A stretch of 64,000 bases of DNA, taken from positions 1-64,000 of the forward strand of contig NZ_QEQF01000005.1 of NCBI RefSeq assembly GCF_003253115.1, given 5' to 3'. Source of the DNA: Haemophilus_A paraphrohaemolyticus_A (GTDB lineage: Bacteria > Pseudomonadota > Gammaproteobacteria > Enterobacterales > Pasteurellaceae). The notes beneath the pieces were generated by a model. It made no database searches. It was not told the DNA's origin and was given only the letters and a program-made list of their open reading frames with translations. The position numbers were made by a program, and so were the translations under genes. Position 1 is the stretch's first letter. Each line of letters begins with the position of its first letter. Shown here in pieces: positions 25,717 to 33,624 of the stretch.

Positions 25717-26700
25717 TTATTTTTCTTCCAATTGTGTGTGGTCAAACATTCGCATAATGGCGGTATTATCTCGCAGTTGTTCAGCTTGTTCCACCTGCAT
25801 TCGGGTTAAATGCGGAGAGAAATAGTTAATAAAATCATACATATAGTTGCGCAAGAATGTGCCACGTTTAAAGGCAATCTGCGTCATGCTTGACTGGAAC
25901 AGATGGCTGGCGTTAATGGCGACCAAATCGCTGTCGCTTTCCGTGTACGCCATTGAAGCCATAATGCCTACTCCCAAGCCAATACGTACATAGGTTTTAA
26001 TCACATCTGCATCGGTTGCGGTAAAGACGATATTCGGCAAAATCCCCTCTTTGTTAAAGGCTTTGTCCAAATCCGACTGCCCCGTAAAGCCGAAAGTGTA
26101 GGTGATTAAATCATATTTTCCGAGCTCTTCGACAGTTAATTGTTCTGGTTGGTTCACATATTTTGCGAGCGGATGATCAGGCTTGACAATCACCGAGCGG
26201 TTCCACATATAGCAAGGGAGTAAAATCGCATCTTCAAACAGATATTGTGCTTCGGTCGTAATCGCTAAATCCACTTCGCCCGCCATCAATGCATCGTAAA
26301 TTTGCGTCGGTGAACCTTGGTGCAGATGCAAACTCACGTTCGGATACTTCGCCTTGAAAAGTTCAATCACACTGGGTAACACATAACGAGCTTGCGTATT
26401 CGGGCTGGCAATGCGAAGCACGCCACTATTTGGGCGAGTTTGTTCTTCTGCCACAGCTCGAATGCTTTGCGCTTTCACCAAAAGCTCACGCGAAATCGCT
26501 ACAATTTTCTCACCCGCGGGGGTTAAGTCTTTAATGTGCTTACCGTTTCGCTCAAAAATATTGATGCCAAGCTCACTTTCCAGCAGTCGCACTTGCTTGC
26601 TGATTCCAGGCTGTGAAGTATAAAGGGCATCCGCCGCTTCGGTAATATTAAGGTTTTGATTGACGATTTCGACAATATAGCGAAGTTGTTGTAGTTTCAT
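25717..26700 (-). CDS. cysB: LysR-family regulator CysB
   Basis: 327 aa. It activates cysteine and sulfate-assimilation genes in response to N-acetylserine. The N-terminal helix-turn-helix is MKLQQLRYIVEIVNQNLNIT..ALYTSQPGISKQVRLLE, very close to E. coli CysB, followed by the effector domain with SPNTQARYVLP (sulfate/acetylserine pocket), YTFGFTGQSDLDKAF and GLGVGIMASMAY. The length matches CysB rather than shorter LysR proteins. The closely related Cbl is the only realistic alternative. Confidence 0.95.
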   Translation of the reverse strand: MKLQQLRYIVEIVNQNLNITEAADALYTSQPGISKQVRLLESELGINIFERNGKHIKDLTPAGEKIVAISRELLVKAQSIRAVAEEQTRPNSGVLRIASPNTQARYVLPSVIELFKAKYPNVSLHLHQGSPTQIYDALMAGEVDLAITTEAQYLFEDAILLPCYMWNRSVIVKPDHPLAKYVNQPEQLTVEELGKYDLITYTFGFTGQSDLDKAFNKEGILPNIVFTATDADVIKTYVRIGLGVGIMASMAYTESDSDLVAINASHLFQSSMTQIAFKRGTFLRNYMYDFINYFSPHLTRMQVEQAEQLRDNTAIMRMFDHTQLEEK

Positions 26701-26823
26701 ATTCTTCCTTGCGGGCTGATTTTTATGCTTTAATGTTATAAGAAAAGATTGGCGGTTTCAATTGGCTATTTAGGCTAATTTTTAGTATGCTAGCCCCAAT
26801 TTTATTTTTGATGAGAAATCCTT

Positions 26824-27861
26824 TTGAGCAAAAGAAGATTAACCCAAAACCAGCAACGCCGTATTCAATCGAACCACCATAAAAGAATCTCGAAAAAAGA
26901 GGTGGAATGGCAAGATGAAATGTTAGGCGAAGTGCAGCAAGGAGTGGTGGTCACCCGTCACGCTAAACATGCTGATGTAGAAACCGAACAAGGTGAGATT
27001 TATCGCTGTAACTTACGTCGTACTCTGAAAAATGTGGTGGTTGGCGATCAGGTTTCTTGGAGACTTGGTAATGAACAACTACAAGGCATTAGCGGGGTGA
27101 TTGAAGCGATTTACCCGCGCAAAAACGAACTCAGCCGTCCCGATTACTACGATGGCATCAAAGTAATGGCATCTAACATCAACCAGATTATTATTGTCTC
27201 TGCCGTCTTGCCAACGCTCTCGCTCAACATTATCGATCGCTATTTGGTCATTTGTGAAGCGGCAAATATTCCTGCGTTAATCGTGCTCAATAAGGTTGAT
27301 CTACTCTCTGAAGAAGAGCGACAAGCGGTCAAAAAACAGTTAGCCATTTACGAAAAAATTGGCTATGAAACCTTGATGCTTTCAGCCGACACAGGCGAAA
27401 ATATGGAAGCTCTGCACGCTTATTTACGCCAAGGCACTTCTATTTTCGTGGGGCAATCGGGCGTAGGTAAATCAAGCCTCATCAACCAACTTTTGCCAGA
27501 GATCAATGCTTTAACAGGTGCTGTCAGCGATGTTTCAGGCTTGGGGCAACACACCACCACCGCTTCACGCTTGTATCATCTGCCACTTGGTGGGAATTTG
27601 ATTGACTCACCAGGGATTCGCGAATTTGGGCTTTGGCATTTAGAGCCGAACCAAATTACTGACGGCTACCGCGAGTTTCAAAGCGTACTCGGTACCTGCA
27701 AATTCCGAGACTGCAAACACGGCAGTGATCCAGGTTGTGCCATTCGAGAGGCAGTCGAAAAAGGCGAGATCGATCCTATCCGTTTTGAAAATTATCACCG
27801 CTTGATCGAAAGCAGAAACGAAAGCAAAAGCCAACGCCATTTTAGAACAGAAAATTTATAG
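26824..27861 (+). CDS. rsgA: Small ribosomal subunit biogenesis GTPase RsgA
   Basis: 345 aa. It is a circularly permuted GTPase that helps late 30S maturation. An OB-fold N-terminus is followed by the G4 motif LNKVDLLSE, then the P-loop GQSGVGKSSL, the G3 region DSPGIREFG, and a C-terminal zinc knuckle (C-x-x-x-x-C-x-H-x(5)-C in CKFRDCKHGSDPGC). The start is TTG at 26824, which gives the family N-terminus MSKRRLTQNQQRR; no ATG fits. The ribosome site is weak, so expression may be low. It is followed at 3 bases by rnhB. Confidence 0.95.
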   Translation: MSKRRLTQNQQRRIQSNHHKRISKKEVEWQDEMLGEVQQGVVVTRHAKHADVETEQGEIYRCNLRRTLKNVVVGDQVSWRLGNEQLQGISGVIEAIYPRKNELSRPDYYDGIKVMASNINQIIIVSAVLPTLSLNIIDRYLVICEAANIPALIVLNKVDLLSEEERQAVKKQLAIYEKIGYETLMLSADTGENMEALHAYLRQGTSIFVGQSGVGKSSLINQLLPEINALTGAVSDVSGLGQHTTTASRLYHLPLGGNLIDSPGIREFGLWHLEPNQITDGYREFQSVLGTCKFRDCKHGSDPGCAIREAVEKGEIDPIRFENYHRLIESRNESKSQRHFRTENL

Positions 27862-27864
27862 AAA

Positions 27865-28461
27865 ATGACAGAATTTGTATATCCCAACGCCAAGCTCATC
27901 GCAGGTGTGGACGAAGTAGGCAGAGGCCCGTTAGTCGGGGCAGTTGTGACCGCTGCGGTAATTTTAGACCCTAATAACCCGATTGAAGGCTTGGCAGATT
28001 CGAAAAAATTAAGCGAGAAGAAACGCCTCACCCTTGCTGAAGAGATTAAAGCGAAAGCACTATGCTGGTCACTCGGACGAGCTGAACCCAAAGAAATTGA
28101 TGAACTTAATATTCTGCACGCAACGATGCTTGCAATGCAACGTGCTGTAGATGGCTTAAGCATTCAGCCTGATTTTGTGCTTGTCGATGGCAACCGCGTG
28201 CCAGCAAGTCTTTCTATTCCCGCACAAGCGGTCGTAAAAGGCGATAGTTTGGTAAAAGAGATTAGTGCAGCCTCGATTTTAGCAAAAGTCGCCCGCGATC
28301 AAGAGATGGACGAACTAGACCAACAATTCCCCGAATACGGTTTTGCCAAACACAAAGGCTACCCAACCAAACTGCATTTTGAAAAACTTGCCGAACTTGG
28401 TGCAACCCAATATCATCGCAAAAGTTTTGCACCAGTGGCAAAAGCATTAAATTTAAAATAA
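27865..28461 (+). CDS. rnhB: Ribonuclease HII
   Basis: 198 aa. It cuts the RNA strand of RNA-DNA hybrids and starts removal of single ribonucleotides from DNA. Catalytic D16 and E17 lie in IAGVDEVGRGPLVG, the third acidic residue in VLVDGN, and the fourth in AKVARDQEMDEL; the GYPT motif is in HKGYPTKLH. It begins 3 bases after rsgA and precedes hinT by 12 bases, forming a compact unit with them. Confidence 0.97.
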   Translation: MTEFVYPNAKLIAGVDEVGRGPLVGAVVTAAVILDPNNPIEGLADSKKLSEKKRLTLAEEIKAKALCWSLGRAEPKEIDELNILHATMLAMQRAVDGLSIQPDFVLVDGNRVPASLSIPAQAVVKGDSLVKEISAASILAKVARDQEMDELDQQFPEYGFAKHKGYPTKLHFEKLAELGATQYHRKSFAPVAKALNLK

Positions 28462-28473
28462 GAGGAACTAACA

Positions 28474-28839
28474 ATGACTACAGAAAAAACCTACGAAGAA
28501 ACCATCTTCAGCAAAATCATTCGCAAAGAAATCCCTGCGAATATCGTTTACCAAGATGAATTAGTGACCGCTTTCCGCGATATCGCACCACAAGCGGCAA
28601 CACACATCTTAATCATCCCAAACAAATTCATCCCAACTCTTAACCACGTAACCGCAGAAGATGAGCTTGTGCTAGGTCGTTTAATTACTGTGGCGTCAAA
28701 ACTTGCTAAAGAAGAAGGCATTGCCGAAGATGGCTACCGTTTAATTATGAACTGCAACGCCCACGGTGGGCAAGAAGTCTTCCATATCCATATGCACTTA
28801 GTCGGTGGCGAGCCATTAGGCAAAATGTTGAGTAAATAA
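28474..28839 (+). CDS. hinT: HIT-family purine nucleoside phosphoramidase
   Basis: 121 aa. It hydrolyses nucleoside phosphoramidates and aminoacyl-adenylates. The histidine triad is H104, H106 and H108 in EVFHIHMHLVGG. The N-terminal EETIFSKIIRKEIPA is typical. A good AGAGGA ribosome site lies upstream. The order hinT then ycfL is the same as in enterobacteria. Confidence 0.96.
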   Translation: MTTEKTYEETIFSKIIRKEIPANIVYQDELVTAFRDIAPQAATHILIIPNKFIPTLNHVTAEDELVLGRLITVASKLAKEEGIAEDGYRLIMNCNAHGGQEVFHIHMHLVGGEPLGKMLSK

Positions 28840-28840
28840 A

Positions 28841-29197
28841 ATGCGTAAATTTTTATCTTTAGCCATTTTTTCTCTCTTTTTGACCGCTTGTGGTAGTAAT
28901 CCACAAAGCTACATCACGCCAAAATCAAGCCCAATTGTGAACATTGATTCAAGCTTAAATGCAACTTTGGACGTGAAGGCAAAATCAGACTATTTAACGA
29001 TTAAAAACCTAAGCGAACAAGCGGTTAATTTTGCTTATAAATTGTTTTGGTATGACGGCAAAGGGGTAACTCAAGCCGCAGAACTCTCGCCACAAACTTG
29101 GCAGCCCGTTACTTTACGAACAAAAGAAACGATGAAAATTGAGTTGGAAAAGCCAACAGAAGAGAGTGAAAATTATCGGGTTTATTTAAAACCGTAG
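28841..29197 (+). CDS. ycfL: YcfL-family lipoprotein (DUF1425)
   Basis: 118 aa lipoprotein: the lipobox LTAC ends at C17, followed by GSNPQSY. The mature part has a single beta-rich domain with the pattern YKLFWYDGKGVTQ, seen in YcfL/DUF1425 proteins. In E. coli ycfL lies between hinT and lpoB, so the context supports the call. Function is not known. It starts one base after the hinT stop. A terminator follows. Confidence 0.85.
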   Translation: MRKFLSLAIFSLFLTACGSNPQSYITPKSSPIVNIDSSLNATLDVKAKSDYLTIKNLSEQAVNFAYKLFWYDGKGVTQAAELSPQTWQPVTLRTKETMKIELEKPTEESENYRVYLKP

Positions 29198-29226
29198 ATA
29201 TAAAGGCATAATAGACATATAGAATA

Positions 29227-29253
29227 AAAACGGCACTTTCGTGCCGTTTTGCT
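29227..29253 (+). terminator. Terminator of rsgA-rnhB-hinT-ycfL
   Basis: AAAACGGCAC (29227-29236), loop TTTC and GTGCCGTTTT (29241-29250) form a perfect 10-bp hairpin with a T-run; its A-run would also serve the minus strand. Confidence 0.85.
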
Positions 29254-29305
29254 TATCTATTTACAACTCTCAACAAATCAATCTACTACCGCTCAATTAT
29301 TTTTC

Positions 29306-29503
29306 TTATTTCCATTCCACCATAGCTTCAACAAAATTCAATAATTTCGCCCGATCTTTCGTATTTAGTTGTGTAAGTAATTCGTCAAATTGGCGAGATT
29401 TCAACGCCAACTTAAAAACAAAGTTAAATTTAGCTAAAACTGGCTTTTCGGTAAAACAAAATCGTTGAATTGGTTTGGGTATCGAGTCTACGTCAGCACC
29501 TGA
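29306..29503 (-). pseudogene. Open fragment of an unknown gene
   Basis: The minus strand is open for 65 codons from an in-frame stop at 29504-29506, with no ATG or GTG near its beginning. The product looks like real protein (helical, ending FDELLTQLNTKDRAKLLNF then VEAMVEWK) rather than a shadow, so it may be the 3' end of a gene cut off when the cation-efflux cassette entered. I do not recognise the family. Alternatively it is chance coding. Confidence 0.35.
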
Positions 29504-29523
29504 TTAAATGTACGTTTTATGAC

Positions 29524-29554
29524 TTGACATTGTAGTTACTACAGACTTTATGAT
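29524..29554 (+). promoter_or_regulatory. MerR-type promoter with 19-bp spacer
   Basis: TTGACA (29524-29529) and TATGAT (29549-29554) are 19 bp apart, the over-long spacing that MerR-family activators correct by twisting the DNA. A dyad TGTAG-TTA-CTACA (29531-29543) sits in the spacer, where such regulators bind. The cognate regulator is encoded at the end of the same unit. Confidence 0.85.
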
Positions 29555-29589
29555 TCTTGCAAAGTAAATCAAATAGTTAAGAAAATAAA

Positions 29590-30267
29590 ATGAAAGAAGT
29601 TTCTATAGTAAAAAATGATACTCCTAAAGAATATCAGCAACATGCATCTTGCCCTCATAGTCAAATCTCTAAAAATAAAATGGTATTAGGCATTAGTTTT
29701 GCAATTATTACCTTTTATATGGTTGTTGAATTTCTAGGGGGATATTGGTTTAACAGCCTTACTTTGATGGCTGATGCTGGGCATATGGCAAATGATAGTT
29801 TATCTATTTTTTTAGCATGGATTGGGTTATTTTTAAGTCTAAGATGGCAAAAATGGTTCGCTTTAATCAATGGAATTTCATTAGTTTGGGTCTCTATTTG
29901 GATTTTCATCGAGGCTATAACACGTTGGCAGGCTCCGATAGAAATAGCCGCTTTGCCAATGTTAGGTGTAGCTTTACTAGGATGTGGGATTAATTTGTTG
30001 GTAGCTTTTATAATGCTAAAAAGTAATCGCCATAATTTGAATATTCGTGCAGCATATTTGCATGTTTTAGTAGATTTATTTGGTTCGGTTGTTGCTATTA
30101 TTGCAGGAATAAGTGCTTATTGGTTAAATTGGCAATGGGTTGATGTAGTCGCTAGTGGTATTTTAAGTCTTTTTGTCTTATACAGCGGTATTTCCACAGT
30201 TTCTAGAGCTGTTAAATCCTTGTATGATAGTAATACAAATTTCTTATTAGATGATCATTCTCATTAA
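29590..30267 (+). CDS. Cation diffusion facilitator (zinc/heavy-metal exporter), short form
   Basis: 225 aa with about six membrane helices. CDF proteins export Zn2+, Cd2+ or similar ions in exchange for protons. The metal-site motifs are in helix 2 (MADAGHMANDSLS) and helix 5 (AYLHVLVDLFGSV, H-x-x-x-D). The N-terminal tail is His/Cys-containing (HASCPHS). Typical members are about 300 aa and end in a cytoplasmic ferredoxin-like domain; here the protein stops soon after helix 6, keeping only a short tail with DDHSH. Short forms without that domain exist. It is AT-rich against its neighbours and heads an operon with a MerR regulator. Confidence 0.88.
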   Translation: MKEVSIVKNDTPKEYQQHASCPHSQISKNKMVLGISFAIITFYMVVEFLGGYWFNSLTLMADAGHMANDSLSIFLAWIGLFLSLRWQKWFALINGISLVWVSIWIFIEAITRWQAPIEIAALPMLGVALLGCGINLLVAFIMLKSNRHNLNIRAAYLHVLVDLFGSVVAIIAGISAYWLNWQWVDVVASGILSLFVLYSGISTVSRAVKSLYDSNTNFLLDDHSH

Positions 30268-30291
30268 AGTAAAAAATTGCTTGAGGAAATA

Positions 30292-30684
30292 ATGAAAATT
30301 AACGAATTAAGTAAATCTACGCATACTAATATTGAAACTATCCGCTACTATGAAAAGCAAGGAGTATTACAGCCACCTAAGCGATTGGCTAATGGTTATC
30401 GATATTATGATGAAGAAAGTGTAGAACAATTAAAATTTATCAAAAAATGTCGAACGTTGGGTTTCTCTTTAGAGAATATTAAGGCACTCAATCGTATTAA
30501 ATTTAGTATGAAAGATCATTATCAAGCAGATCAATTAGTACTTAATCAACTTATTCAAGTGGAAAATAAAATATCTCAATTATTAGAAATTAAAGATTTT
30601 TTACAGTCAATTGTTACCGAAAGTGAACATAATGAAGAGGAATGTAAAGCAATAGAAGGATTGAAAAGCGAATGCAATTTGTAA
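30292..30684 (+). CDS. MerR-family transcriptional regulator
   Basis: 130 aa. The N-terminal winged helix reads MKINELSKSTHTNIETIRYYEKQGVL, with the wing NGYRYYDEESVEQLKFI, then a dimer coiled coil (about 80-110) and a C-terminal tail with two cysteines (EEECKAIEG, KSECNL) suited to metal sensing, like the ZntR/CadR group. It probably controls the 19-bp-spacer promoter of its own operon. The start at 30292 has a TTGAGGA ribosome site and gives the family N-terminus. The exact metal cannot be told. Confidence 0.9.
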   Translation: MKINELSKSTHTNIETIRYYEKQGVLQPPKRLANGYRYYDEESVEQLKFIKKCRTLGFSLENIKALNRIKFSMKDHYQADQLVLNQLIQVENKISQLLEIKDFLQSIVTESEHNEEECKAIEGLKSECNL

Positions 30685-30718
30685 AAATACTCAGAAATTT
30701 GACCGCTCTTTAGGAAGA

Positions 30719-30760
30719 AAAAATGCCGCCTAAATTTTTATATTCAGGCGGCATTTTATT
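30719..30760. terminator. Bidirectional terminator between merR-like gene and cpdB
   Basis: AAATGCCGCCT (30721-30731) pairs with AGGCGGCATTT (30746-30756), with A-runs before and T-runs after, serving the two converging genes. Confidence 0.85.
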
Positions 30761-30770
30761 TTTCTAATTA

Positions 30771-32744
30771 TTATTTAGATAAATCAATTTGATACACGGC
30801 AAAACCGATTTCGTCAGTACCCACCTGTTTCATCGGATATTGTGCTTTTTCAGCGATAAATTTCGCCGCTTGTTCGCTTGGCGATGTTTCAAAACGGACA
30901 TCTAATTTATCGTTACCTGTGATAGGCACAAAACGCCAGTTTTTATCCGCATTTGGATTGACTGAACCCTCTTTCTCACTGGTTGCTTTAATATAATCAG
31001 CCAAAATTTGACGGCTTTCATCAGGCGAAGCATAAACAATATGTTTATCACCAGTACCTGGGAATTTATTGCCGTAAGCACGATAGTTATTCGTTGCAAT
31101 CAAAAATTCTGCTTTTGGATCAACTGGTTTACCTTGATAGGTTAAATTTACTACGCGATGTGATTCTGGATTGATCAATTTACATTCACCATCATAACGT
31201 GCAGGTTTGGTTAGATCGTATTCATAATTGACACCATCAATCACATCAAAGTTATAAGTGCGGAACCCTTCCCAATCAATTAATGATTGAGGTTTATCAC
31301 TTGTAGGGTCAATTTGTTTAAACATACCAGCACTACATTCTAACCATTCTTTTAATTGTTCGCCTGTCGCTTTAACAACCACTAGCGTATTTGGATAAAG
31401 GTATAAGTCTGCCGCATTACGGAAAGTTAATTCACCTTTGTTCACTTCGGTATAGCCTGTTGGGTCATTTTTACGACCACCCGCTTTAAATGGAGCACCT
31501 GCACTTAAAATAGGCAAACCAGTCATTTCTGCCACACTTGGTGCCACTTTTTCAACGTATGCTTTTTGTGCTTGGTTTACAATTTGAATGGTTGGATCAT
31601 CTTGCACTAATGCAAGGTAACTATACATATTGTCTGTAGCTTTGCCGATAGGTTGAGACACAAATTTACGTGTTGCTTCGTGAACTGGTGCTAAAAGAGC
31701 GGTGATTTCTGGGTCATTTTTTGCGAGTGCTTTTTTGGTTTCTACATCATAAATTGGACGAAGCACCGCTTTGCCTGAAGTCACAATCCATTTACCTTTG
31801 TGTTCTGTTAAACCTAAATCTACCACACTGATATTATTTGCCCAATAGCCAGCCATACTTTCTGGTACGCCTTTTACGGTACCATTTACGATGTCTGTAT
31901 TTGGTGATTTCGCAAATTCTTTATTTGGGAATAAACGGTGTGAGTGACCAAAAATAACCGCATCAATATGTGGAACATCCGCTAAATAGAATGCAGAGTT
32001 TTCAGCACCTTCTTTGTATGGTTCATCAGACGGGCCAGTGTGAGCTAATGCAACGATAATATCTGCCCCTTTTTTCTTCATTTCAGGGACATATTTTTGT
32101 GCTGTTTTTACAATATCACGGGTTTCCACTTTACCTTGAAGGTTCGCTTTATCCCAAACTATAATTTGTGGCGGTACAAAACCAATATAACCTATTTTTA
32201 ATTTATGTGTTTTGCCATTATTATCCACCACAGATTTTTCTTGAATGACATAAGGTGTGAAATAAGGTTCTTCAGTTCCGACTTTTACTACGTTGGCATT
32301 TACAATTGGGAATTTAGCTTGTTTGATACAGTCAGCTAAATAATCTAAACCATAGTTAAATTCGTGGTTACCTAATGTACCCACTTCATAATTCATCGCA
32401 TTTAAACAATCGACCGCAGGGTTAGATTTGCCTTCTTTATAGCCTTGTGCAGCTTGATAGTCTGCAATTGGATTACCTTGAATTAGGTCACCGTTATCTA
32501 CTAATACGCTATTTTTTACTTCAGCACGTGCTTGGCGAATAAGGCTTGCCGCACGAGTAAACCCGAATTTATCGGTTGGTGCATCTTTATAATAGTCAAA
32601 ATCAGTTAAGAAACTATGAATATCTGTTGTTGCCACAATGCGTAGATCAATATCGCTCTTTCCTTTTGCCATCGCAAAACGGTTTACACTTAATGCAAGA
32701 AGACTGGTCGCACCAATTTGAATAAAATTACGTCTGTTCATCAT
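30771..32744 (-). CDS. cpdB: 2',3'-cyclic-nucleotide 2'-phosphodiesterase/3'-nucleotidase
   Basis: 657 aa periplasmic enzyme that opens 2',3'-cyclic nucleotides and then removes the 3' phosphate, freeing nucleosides for uptake. The metallophosphoesterase core shows DIHSFLTDFDYY, DNGDLIQGNP, GTLGNHEFNYGLDYL and GHSH; the C-terminal 5'-nucleotidase domain follows, with YANTL-type segment (here YLYPNTLVVVKATG). The N-terminus MMNRRNFIQIGA with the helix ending RFAMA has the twin-arginine motif, so export is probably by Tat, unlike E. coli CpdB, which has an ordinary Sec signal. It lies next to aphA, another nucleotide-scavenging phosphatase. Confidence 0.95.
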   Translation of the reverse strand: MMNRRNFIQIGATSLLALSVNRFAMAKGKSDIDLRIVATTDIHSFLTDFDYYKDAPTDKFGFTRAASLIRQARAEVKNSVLVDNGDLIQGNPIADYQAAQGYKEGKSNPAVDCLNAMNYEVGTLGNHEFNYGLDYLADCIKQAKFPIVNANVVKVGTEEPYFTPYVIQEKSVVDNNGKTHKLKIGYIGFVPPQIIVWDKANLQGKVETRDIVKTAQKYVPEMKKKGADIIVALAHTGPSDEPYKEGAENSAFYLADVPHIDAVIFGHSHRLFPNKEFAKSPNTDIVNGTVKGVPESMAGYWANNISVVDLGLTEHKGKWIVTSGKAVLRPIYDVETKKALAKNDPEITALLAPVHEATRKFVSQPIGKATDNMYSYLALVQDDPTIQIVNQAQKAYVEKVAPSVAEMTGLPILSAGAPFKAGGRKNDPTGYTEVNKGELTFRNAADLYLYPNTLVVVKATGEQLKEWLECSAGMFKQIDPTSDKPQSLIDWEGFRTYNFDVIDGVNYEYDLTKPARYDGECKLINPESHRVVNLTYQGKPVDPKAEFLIATNNYRAYGNKFPGTGDKHIVYASPDESRQILADYIKATSEKEGSVNPNADKNWRFVPITGNDKLDVRFETSPSEQAAKFIAEKAQYPMKQVGTDEIGFAVYQIDLSK

Positions 32745-32835
32745 AAAAACTCCACAAAAATTTTGAAAAAGTAGGCGGATAGAAATCCGCCCACATAAAC
32801 ATTTTTATCCTATTTTAAGATCATTCAACACTATT

Positions 32836-33543
32836 TTAATAGCTTGAGTTAATTAAAACTTCTTCGCCATAACCGCCTAAAGTTGGCATTGGCTGGTAAG
32901 TTGAGTTTGCCGCACGCATTAGACGAATACCACGAATACCCGCTTCTTTCGCAGCTAAAATATCATCATCGCTGTCACCATAGTGGATAGTCACTTTATG
33001 GGCAATAATACCAGGGGTTTTATTATATTTTGTCGTACGTTCACGACCACCCATAAATTCCACTGGATGCATGTTTTTAATATCAAATGCTTTTTGTAAT
33101 ACAGAAGTTACGCCATCGGTTTTACCTGCTGTACGACCCGTAATAAAGTAAATTTGGTCTCCACGCTCTTGGTGCATTTTGATTAAATCGGCACCAATTT
33201 GTTTTGGAATTGAGTAATTATCACACCCTGCATTTACTTCATTCCAGAAGTCTTGATTTTTTAAGTAATCTTGTTTGCCTGGTGAGTATTTTTGCTGACC
33301 GTAGTAGAAGCAAGGGCTACTAAATAACACGGTATCGTCAATGTCAAAGCTAACATTAATTGGTGCTTTGCCTTCTAATTCTTTTTTAATTTGATCAACT
33401 GAAATCCAGTGAATGGGTTGTTCAACCAACATTTCACGGGCGTTAGTGCCTGATTGAGTGTAAGGCTCAGTTTTAGACGCAAATGCTGGCATCATTAAAC
33501 TACCGATAACGACTGCTAATGAGAGTTTAGTTAATTTGTTCAT
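32836..33543 (-). CDS. aphA: Class B acid phosphatase AphA
   Basis: 235 aa after choosing the ATG at 33541-33543, which begins a normal Sec signal (ends PAFA-SKTE) and has a GAGGA ribosome site. It is a periplasmic DDDD-type phosphatase: the nucleophile motif FDIDDTVLFSS holds D67 and D69, and GDSDDDI gives the late acidic pair; YFITGR is motif II. It removes phosphate from nucleotides, including NMN in relatives that scavenge NAD. It stands upstream of cpdB with 90 bp between them. Confidence 0.95.
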   Translation of the reverse strand: MNKLTKLSLAVVIGSLMMPAFASKTEPYTQSGTNAREMLVEQPIHWISVDQIKKELEGKAPINVSFDIDDTVLFSSPCFYYGQQKYSPGKQDYLKNQDFWNEVNAGCDNYSIPKQIGADLIKMHQERGDQIYFITGRTAGKTDGVTSVLQKAFDIKNMHPVEFMGGRERTTKYNKTPGIIAHKVTIHYGDSDDDILAAKEAGIRGIRLMRAANSTYQPMPTLGGYGEEVLINSSY

Positions 33544-33571
33544 AAAGAATCCTCTTTTTTTATGATTGAAA

Positions 33572-33617
33572 TAAGCGGTCAATTCCGTGAAAAGTTTCAC
33601 AAAAAATTGACTGCTTG
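33572..33617 (-). terminator. Terminator of fhaB built from uptake signals
   Basis: AAGCGGTCAATT (from 33573) and AATTGACTGCTT (to about 33616) form the outer stem with one mismatch, and GTGAAA/TTTCAC an inner stem. One arm carries an Apl-type core, the other a one-base variant. Confidence 0.65.
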
Positions 33618-33624
33618 ATGGGTT

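Noticed and set aside
29241..29468. 75-codon plus-strand frame after ycfL
   Set aside because: It begins inside the terminator hairpin, has no ribosome site and lies opposite a better protein-like frame.
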